Part shown: positions 58,724 to 64,000 of the stretch, in pieces
Numbering within the stretch: position 1 is the stretch's first letter
Layout: each line of letters starts with the position of its first letter
Assembly: GCF_022810405.1 (NCBI RefSeq)
Contig: NZ_JALGQE010000023.1
Span: 1 to 64,000 of the forward strand
DNA from: Rhodococcus sp. ARC_M5
GTDB lineage: Bacteria > Actinomycetota > Actinomycetes > Mycobacteriales > Mycobacteriaceae
Length of the DNA stretch: 64,000 bases
Direction: 5' to 3'
Program-made: the position numbers and the translations under genes
Notes under the pieces: generated by a model
What the model was told of the DNA's origin: nothing
The model's database searches: none
The model's input: only the letters and a program-made list of their open reading frames with translations

Positions 58724-59572
58724 TCAGCTGAAGATGACCGTCCGGTGTCCGTGCAGCAGAACGCGATTCTCGCAGTGCCAGCGCACCGCCCGCGACAGTG
58801 CGAGTGCCTCGGCATCCTGTCCGACGGTGGCCAGACGGGACGGATCATGCGTGTGGTCGATACGAATGACCTGCTGCTCGATGATCGGGCCCTCGTCCAG
58901 GTCGGGGGTGACGTAGTGCGCCGTCGCTCCGACCTGCTTGACGCCCCGGTCGAAGGCCTGGTGGTACGGCTTCGCGCCCTTGAAGCCGGGCAGGAAGGAG
59001 TGGTGGATGTTGATTGCCTTGCCGTGCAACGCTCGACACGTCTCGTCGGAGAGCACCTGCATGTAGCGTGCGAGCACCACCAGGTCCACCTCGTATTCGG
59101 CGACGAGGTCCAGCAGGCGCTGCTCGGCCTCGGCTTTGGTGCCCGGGGTGACGGGGACGTGGACGAACGGCAGCCCGGCAGCCTCGGCCATAGGCCGCAG
59201 CACCTCGTGGTTGCTCACCACGGCCACCAGTTCCCCACCGAGATTCTGGGAACGCCACCGGAAGATGAGGTCGTTGAGGCAGTGCCCCATCTTGGAGACC
59301 ATCACCAGCACGCGTGGCTGACTGCAGCCGTTGAACGTGTACATCATCGAGAATCGTTCGGCCACTTCGCGAAAGCTCTCGGTCAGTTTCTCGATGTCGG
59401 TGGTGCCGCCGGCCACGAACGAGGTGCGCAGGAAGAACGACCCGTCCGTCGAGTCGTCGAATTGTTGGTGTTCGGCGATGTCGCAGTCGTTGTCGAACAG
59501 GAACGCACTGACGGCCCGGACGATGCCCGGCCGCTGTCCGCAGCTGAGCGTGAGGGTGAAGTTCTCGGTCAT
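58724..59572 (-). CDS. purU: Formyltetrahydrofolate deformylase
   Basis: The 282-residue protein has an N-terminal ACT domain (about 1-85) and a formyl-transferase domain with VVSNH, LARYMQVLS, NIHHSFLPGFKGAKPYH and DLDEGPII. Asn, His and Asp catalytic residues are present. It hydrolyses 10-formyl-THF to formate and THF. In the demethylation pathway this recycles the folate that accepts one-carbon units. It follows the dimethylglycine gene by 25 bases on the same strand. Confidence 0.93.
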   Translation of the reverse strand: MTENFTLTLSCGQRPGIVRAVSAFLFDNDCDIAEHQQFDDSTDGSFFLRTSFVAGGTTDIEKLTESFREVAERFSMMYTFNGCSQPRVLVMVSKMGHCLNDLIFRWRSQNLGGELVAVVSNHEVLRPMAEAAGLPFVHVPVTPGTKAEAEQRLLDLVAEYEVDLVVLARYMQVLSDETCRALHGKAINIHHSFLPGFKGAKPYHQAFDRGVKQVGATAHYVTPDLDEGPIIEQQVIRIDHTHDPSRLATVGQDAEALALSRAVRWHCENRVLLHGHRTVIFS

Positions 59573-59597
59573 CGAATCTCCTGGTACTGGTGGGTCG

Positions 59598-62063
59598 TCA
59601 GCTGCGAATCTTGGCCATCTCGGGGTCGACCAGAGGCTCGGCCACGACGGTGGCGGACACGAGCCGATCGAAGTAGCGAATCTGTACTGCTGCACCGGGT
59701 TCTGCACTACTGGCCGGAACCCAGGCGTACGCGATCGGCGCGCCGACGGTATGCCCGAACGAGGCACTGGTGACGTAACCGGCCGGTTCGCCGTCCACCA
59801 GGACGGGCTCGTGGCCGAGTACCACCGACGTGCCGTCGTCGATCTTCAGGCAGACCAACTTCTTCGAGACGGTGTCGTCGGACATCTCGAGCACGGCGTC
59901 GCGGCCGCGGAATTCACCCTTTTGCGGGCGCACCGCGAAGCCGAGACCTGCCTCGTAGGGGTTGTGTTCGGTGGTCATGTCCGACCCCCACGACCGGTAG
60001 CCCTTCTCCATACGCAGGCTGTTGAACGCAGCGCGCCCGCCTGCGATGATACCGAACTCGGAACCGGCCTGCCACAACATGTCCCACAGTCGCTGACCGT
60101 AATCGGCAGTGGTGTACAGCTCCCAACCCAGCTCGCCCACGTACGACAGCCGCATCGCAGTGACGGGCACTCCCCCGATCCGAACCTGCTTGCAGCGGAA
60201 GTACTTGAAGTTCTCGTTGGAAAAGTCGTCCTGGGTCAGCTTCTCGACGACGTCGCGGGCGTGGGGACCCCACAGACCGATGCAGCACGTGGATCCGGTG
60301 ATGTCGTCGACGGTGACGCTGCCGTCACTCGGCGCTTCGCGGCGCAGGTAGTCGAAGTCGAGATTGCCGTTGGCTCCGACCTGGAATTCGTCGGCCGACA
60401 ACCGAGCGACGGTCAGATCGCTGCGGACGCCGCCCTTCTCGTCGAGGGCCAGCGTGTACGTGACGGCTCCGACGGTCTTGTCCATCTTGCCGGACGTCAA
60501 TCCTTCGAGCAGGGCCAGCGCACCGGGGCCGCGCACGCGCAGCCGCTTGAGCGGGGTCATGTCGTACATGGCGACGGAGGTACGGGTCTTCCAGGCCTCG
60601 GCCGCGGCGATGGGCGAATGGAACATCGACGCCCACTCGTCACGCTTGGGTGGCTGCCACTCGGCCGGAAGCTGCTGCACCAGATCGGCATTGGCCTCGT
60701 ACCAGTGCGGGCGTTCCCATCCGCCGCCTTCGAGGAACACGGCACCGAGTTGGTGCTGCCGAGCATTGAAGGGGCTGACCCGAACATCACGCGGGGACAA
60801 CCGCGGCTGCGAGGGATGCAGGACGTCGTAGATCTCGACGAAATTCTGCTGCGAGGTCTCGCTGACGTACGCGGGATCGAGCTGGAAGTCCTCGAAGCGG
60901 TTGACGTCGCATCCGTGCAGTTCCACCTCGGAGCGTCCGTCGACCAGCAACTGTGCGATGGCCCTGCCGACTCCGGCCGAGTGGGTCACCCAGACTGCTT
61001 CGGCGATCCAGAAGCCCTTGACGTCCGGGGACTCGCCGAGCAGCGGCCCACCGTCCGGAGTGAACGAGAAGACTCCGTTGAAGCCGTGGTCGATCTTGGC
61101 GGTCTCGAGGCACGGCAACAGCAGTTTCGACTGCTCCCACGACGGGGCGAAATCCTCCTGCGTGAAGTCGAGCATGGACGGCATGGCCTCGTCGGACACA
61201 CCGTCTCCGCCGGGCAGGGTCCTGGTGTCGACGGGCATCGGACGGTGCGCGTAGCTGCCGATGCCGAGGCGGTCGACGTGCTCGCGGAAGTACAGATCCT
61301 GATCCTGATGACGAAGAATGGGCATGCCTGCCTCGGCCGCTTCGGTGTTGCGTCCCACCAGTTCCGGGATCTGGTCGGTCTTGGCATACTGGTGCGCCAG
61401 CGGCAGCAGCGGCACCTTCATGCCGACCAGTTCGCCCACGTCGGGGCCCCAGAAGCCGGCGCAGGACACCACGATGTCGGCCTCGATGACGCCCTGGTCG
61501 GTCGCCACACCGGTGACTCGACCACCCGTCTGTTCGATACCGATGACCTTGGTGGAGCCACGGAAGACCGCTCCGCGCGATTCTGCGCGACGGGTCAGTG
61601 CCACCACAGCGCGCGACGCCTTGGCGAGTCCGTCGGTCTCGACGTACAGACCGCCGAGAACACGCGAACGCTCCAGCAGCGGATGCAGTTTGGCGCATTC
61701 GGACGGGTCGATGACCGATCCTTCGATGCCCCAGGACGTGGCCCACCCCTGCTTGCGATGCAAGTCGGCCAGTCGCTCCTCGGTGGTTGCCACTTCGAGA
61801 CCGCCGAGCTGGTTGAAGCACCACTGACCGTCCACCTCGAGGCCCATGAATTTCTCGACGGTGTACCGGGCGAGTTCGGTCATCGTCTTGGATGCATTGG
61901 TCTGGAAGACCAGACCCGGTGCGTGCGAGGTGGATCCACCCGTGAGAGGGAGCGGCCCCTGATCCAGCACGGTGATGCGATCCCAACCGCGTGCGGTGAG
62001 CTCGTCGGCCACGTTGGTACCGACGATGCCGGCGCCGATGATGACAACTCTCGGTGAACCCAT
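59598..62063 (-). CDS. Dimethylglycine oxidase/dehydrogenase-type flavoprotein
   Basis: The 821-residue protein has an N-terminal FAD domain (GAGIVGTNVADEL, residues 10-22, with STSHAPG, where His47 is the candidate covalent FAD site) and a C-terminal GcvT-like folate domain (about 430-820). It matches Arthrobacter dimethylglycine oxidase (about 830 residues), which demethylates dimethylglycine to sarcosine and gives 5,10-methylene-THF. Sarcosine dehydrogenase-type substrate use is the alternative. ATG 62063 is the start; the operator-like palindrome lies 79 bases upstream. It is co-transcribed with purU. Confidence 0.88.
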   Translation of the reverse strand: MGSPRVVIIGAGIVGTNVADELTARGWDRITVLDQGPLPLTGGSTSHAPGLVFQTNASKTMTELARYTVEKFMGLEVDGQWCFNQLGGLEVATTEERLADLHRKQGWATSWGIEGSVIDPSECAKLHPLLERSRVLGGLYVETDGLAKASRAVVALTRRAESRGAVFRGSTKVIGIEQTGGRVTGVATDQGVIEADIVVSCAGFWGPDVGELVGMKVPLLPLAHQYAKTDQIPELVGRNTEAAEAGMPILRHQDQDLYFREHVDRLGIGSYAHRPMPVDTRTLPGGDGVSDEAMPSMLDFTQEDFAPSWEQSKLLLPCLETAKIDHGFNGVFSFTPDGGPLLGESPDVKGFWIAEAVWVTHSAGVGRAIAQLLVDGRSEVELHGCDVNRFEDFQLDPAYVSETSQQNFVEIYDVLHPSQPRLSPRDVRVSPFNARQHQLGAVFLEGGGWERPHWYEANADLVQQLPAEWQPPKRDEWASMFHSPIAAAEAWKTRTSVAMYDMTPLKRLRVRGPGALALLEGLTSGKMDKTVGAVTYTLALDEKGGVRSDLTVARLSADEFQVGANGNLDFDYLRREAPSDGSVTVDDITGSTCCIGLWGPHARDVVEKLTQDDFSNENFKYFRCKQVRIGGVPVTAMRLSYVGELGWELYTTADYGQRLWDMLWQAGSEFGIIAGGRAAFNSLRMEKGYRSWGSDMTTEHNPYEAGLGFAVRPQKGEFRGRDAVLEMSDDTVSKKLVCLKIDDGTSVVLGHEPVLVDGEPAGYVTSASFGHTVGAPIAYAWVPASSAEPGAAVQIRYFDRLVSATVVAEPLVDPEMAKIRS

Positions 62064-62141
62064 GGTGGTCCTTCCGTATCGGGGTGGAGAGATGGAGCTC
62101 GGCCGGGACGATCGATGGCCTGCACGACAACTAACCATAGA

Positions 62142-62153
62142 TTGATATATCAA
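62142..62153. promoter_or_regulatory. GntR operator candidate before the dimethylglycine gene
   Basis: TTGATATATCAA is a perfect 12-base palindrome, 79 bases before the gene start. Its core TGATATATCA is identical to the site in the GntR/glyA gap (49472-49481). This links the two operons under one regulator. Confidence 0.7.
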
Positions 62154-62198
62154 GAGTATGGGCAGGGGTGACCGAGGTCAACCCCCGAAATACCGAAG

Positions 62199-62228
62199 GT
62201 GCGGGACGCGTGTGTACGCGCCCCGCAC
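62199..62228. terminator. Terminator hairpin after the BCCT gene
   Basis: A 13-base stem (GTGCGGGACGCGT with its complement, one mismatch) has loop GTGT. It lies 13 bases beyond the BCCT stop on the minus strand, and before the dimethylglycine gene promoter. It probably separates the two transcription units. Confidence 0.75.
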
Positions 62229-62240
62229 CAACGGCTCACT

Positions 62241-63884
62241 TCATTTGTCGGACTTCACTTTCGGCGGAGCCTTGGGACTCTTGACGATGAACGGGTCGCT
62301 CGTGACGTCCTTGTACAGCGAGACACAGGTACCGATCATCACCAGCACGAACGGTGCCGCCACGATGATGGTCATAGTCTGCAACCCGTTGAGGGCGTCC
62401 GATCCTCCCGTCCACAGCATCAGGATTGCGATGCCGCCGGTGACGACGCCCCAGAAGGCGACGACTCCACGGGACGGATCCAGGGTTCCTCGTTGCGACA
62501 GGGTGCCCATCACGATCGAGGCGGCGTCGGCTCCACTGACGAAGAAGATGCCGACCAACACCATCACCAGCACCGACGAGATGCCGGCCAACGGGAATTG
62601 ACCGAGGACCGCGAACAGCTGCGATTCCGGCTTACCGAGGGCCACCAGGTCTTCGGTCCCCTTCTGCTGCTCGCCGATTGCGGCTCCACCGAAGATCGAG
62701 AACCAGACCAAGCTCACCGACGTCGGAATGAGAATGACGCCGATGACGAACTGGCGGATGGTGCGGCCACGACTGATGCGAGCGAGGAACATACCGACGA
62801 AGGGGGTCCACGAAATCCACCAGGCCCAGTAGAAGATCGTCCAGGACGAGAGCCAGGACTCGGTCTCGGGACCACCGGATGCCGCCGACCGCGCCGACAT
62901 TCCGGCGATGTGCGCGGCGTAGTCACCGAGGGTGGTGGGCAGCAGGTTCAGGATCAACACCGTCGGTCCCAGGACGAACACGAACACCGCGAGCAGCAGG
63001 GCCAGCACCATGTTGATGTTGGACAGCCACTGAATTCCCTTGGAGATTCCCGATACTGCCGAGGCGACGAACGCGAGCGTCAGGATCGCAACGACAGCCA
63101 CGAGCAGAAGCGTCCCCGCTTGGTTGACCCAGCCGAGAACCTCGATACCCGAACCGATTTGGAGTGCGCCGAGGCCGAGGGATGCCGCGGTGCCGAACAT
63201 CGTGGCGAAGATCGCCAGAATGTCGATGACCTTGCCGATGGGGCCTTCGGCGTGACGGCCGATCAGCGGGATGAACGAGGAGCTGATGAGCTGCTTGCGG
63301 CCCATCCGGTAGGTGCCGTAGGCGATCGACAATCCGACCACCGCGTACATCGACCACGGGTGCAATCCCCAGTGGAAGATGGCCGTCGAAAGCGCGGTTC
63401 CCACAGTCGAATCGGTGATTCCGGGCGGCGGGGTGACGAAGTGGGTGAGCGGCTCGGCCACTCCCCAGAAGATCAAGCCGATTCCCATGCCGGCGCTGAA
63501 CATCATCGCGATCCAGCTGACGGTGTTGAATTCGGGCTTCTCGCCGTCCTTGCCGAGCGGAATCTTCCCGTAGCGACTGAGCGCGAGCCAGATCGCGAAG
63601 ATCACGAACCCGGTGGCGGAGAAGATGAACAGCCAGCCGACGTTCGTCACCACCCAATCGAGTACGGACGCGTTGACGGACTTCATGTTCTCGGTGCCGA
63701 GGATGCCCCACGCCAGAATGGCGATCACGATGGCGGCAGTGACGCCGAAGACCACCTTGTCGGTGCGCGGCTTGCCCTCGTCTCCGTGGTGATAGACCTC
63801 GAGGGGGCCGTAATGGTGGGGTGCATGTTTCTCGGATGACGCGACCCGAGTCTTGTCGACCCGGGGTTTGCTGTTCGTTGTCAC
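62241..63884 (-). CDS. BCCT-family betaine/choline-type transporter
   Basis: The 547-residue carrier has 12 helices. Its GMGIGLIFWGVAEP motif is the canonical glycine motif of Na+-coupled betaine carriers, and WISWTPFVGMFLARISRGR is conserved. The N-terminal 45 residues are charged and His-rich (HAPHHYG). It starts at GTG 63884 with a strong GGAGGGAG. It is next to the dimethylglycine and sarcosine genes, so betaine or dimethylglycine uptake for catabolism is likely. About 115 bases of upstream DNA remain to the window end, with no gene seen. Confidence 0.9.
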   Translation of the reverse strand: MTTNSKPRVDKTRVASSEKHAPHHYGPLEVYHHGDEGKPRTDKVVFGVTAAIVIAILAWGILGTENMKSVNASVLDWVVTNVGWLFIFSATGFVIFAIWLALSRYGKIPLGKDGEKPEFNTVSWIAMMFSAGMGIGLIFWGVAEPLTHFVTPPPGITDSTVGTALSTAIFHWGLHPWSMYAVVGLSIAYGTYRMGRKQLISSSFIPLIGRHAEGPIGKVIDILAIFATMFGTAASLGLGALQIGSGIEVLGWVNQAGTLLLVAVVAILTLAFVASAVSGISKGIQWLSNINMVLALLLAVFVFVLGPTVLILNLLPTTLGDYAAHIAGMSARSAASGGPETESWLSSWTIFYWAWWISWTPFVGMFLARISRGRTIRQFVIGVILIPTSVSLVWFSIFGGAAIGEQQKGTEDLVALGKPESQLFAVLGQFPLAGISSVLVMVLVGIFFVSGADAASIVMGTLSQRGTLDPSRGVVAFWGVVTGGIAILMLWTGGSDALNGLQTMTIIVAAPFVLVMIGTCVSLYKDVTSDPFIVKSPKAPPKVKSDK

Positions 63885-64000
63885 ATCGTTCTCCCTCCGG
63901 CTCTCGCCGAATAGGTGTGTCGCCCGTGCACGCAGCGTGGGTGTCGAATGGATGCGCGACTCGTTGCTCTCTGCGCAACTTGAATTTGATGGAACCTGAA

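Noticed and set aside
59331..62057. Very long open frame on the plus strand opposite the dimethylglycine gene
   Set aside because: It is antisense to a clear 821-residue flavoprotein with FAD and folate domains. Its translation is Arg/His/Gly/Val-rich without any recognisable motif, as expected from GC-rich codon positions.

Overview
The window is GC-rich actinobacterial DNA. It has dense operons with many 4-base ATGA/GTGA start/stop overlaps, frequent GTG starts (and one TTG), an mce gene, and a leucine-degradation block laid out like accD1-accA1-fadE19-maoC-citE of Mycobacterium tuberculosis. The best guess is a Rhodococcus or a close relative in the Mycobacteriales. I saw no tRNA, rRNA, CRISPR array, insertion sequence or phage gene, and no gene-free stretch longer than about 200 bases. 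It reads as a metabolically versatile chromosomal region.

Layout. 1-1312: a truncated glycerol-facilitator-like gene and a divergent SorC-type regulator with a perfect palindrome between them. 1444-5124: an orphan mce gene and a signalling group (STAS anti-anti-sigma factor, PAS-PP2C phosphatase, RsbQ-like hydrolase) resembling the energy-stress branch of the Bacillus sigma-B pathway. 5212-10550: an SDR, an amidase and two MFS transporters. 10622-12623: 4-hydroxybenzoate hydroxylase (pobA) and an IclR regulator. 12720-17803: a TetR gene divergent from a four-gene oxidation operon (ferritin-like di-iron protein usually annotated as a hydrolase, 2Fe-2S reductase, Baeyer-Villiger monooxygenase, SDR). 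17820-23074: a TetR gene divergent from a meta-cleavage aromatic operon. 23071-25349: a secreted lipase coupled to a nickel/cobalt permease. 25471-32214: a TetR gene and the leucine/isovalerate operon. 32226-38769: class A beta-lactamase, a TIMP-like secreted protein, a BCCT carrier, crotonase, thiolase-like protein and TetR. 38785-48744: two parallel modules, each with a divergent LysR gene, a PrpF-family isomerase and a transporter (ABC in one, MatC-type in the other). 48728-63884: a glycine-betaine/dimethylglycine/sarcosine catabolic region.

How the last region works together. A BCCT carrier would import betaine-type compounds. A dimethylglycine oxidase-type enzyme and heterotetrameric sarcosine oxidase (soxBDAG) would remove methyl groups onto tetrahydrofolate. 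GlyA turns glycine plus methylene-THF into serine, SdaA deaminates serine to pyruvate, PurU releases formate from 10-formyl-THF, and a second-copy-like FolP could support the folate pool. A GntR regulator lies at the left edge. A rare 10-base palindrome (TGATATATCA) occurs both in front of glyA and in front of the dimethylglycine gene, which suggests one regulon. The same operon holds a GcvH-like protein that has lost its lipoyl lysine.

The most novel candidate system is the 13406-17803 operon. Its first protein has the E / ExxH / E / ExxH spacing of a di-iron oxygenase and is translationally coupled to a dedicated 2Fe-2S reductase. With the SDR and the Baeyer-Villiger enzyme this makes a plausible hydroxylate-oxidise-insert-oxygen pathway. 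All functional calls are from reading the sequence; no database search was run.
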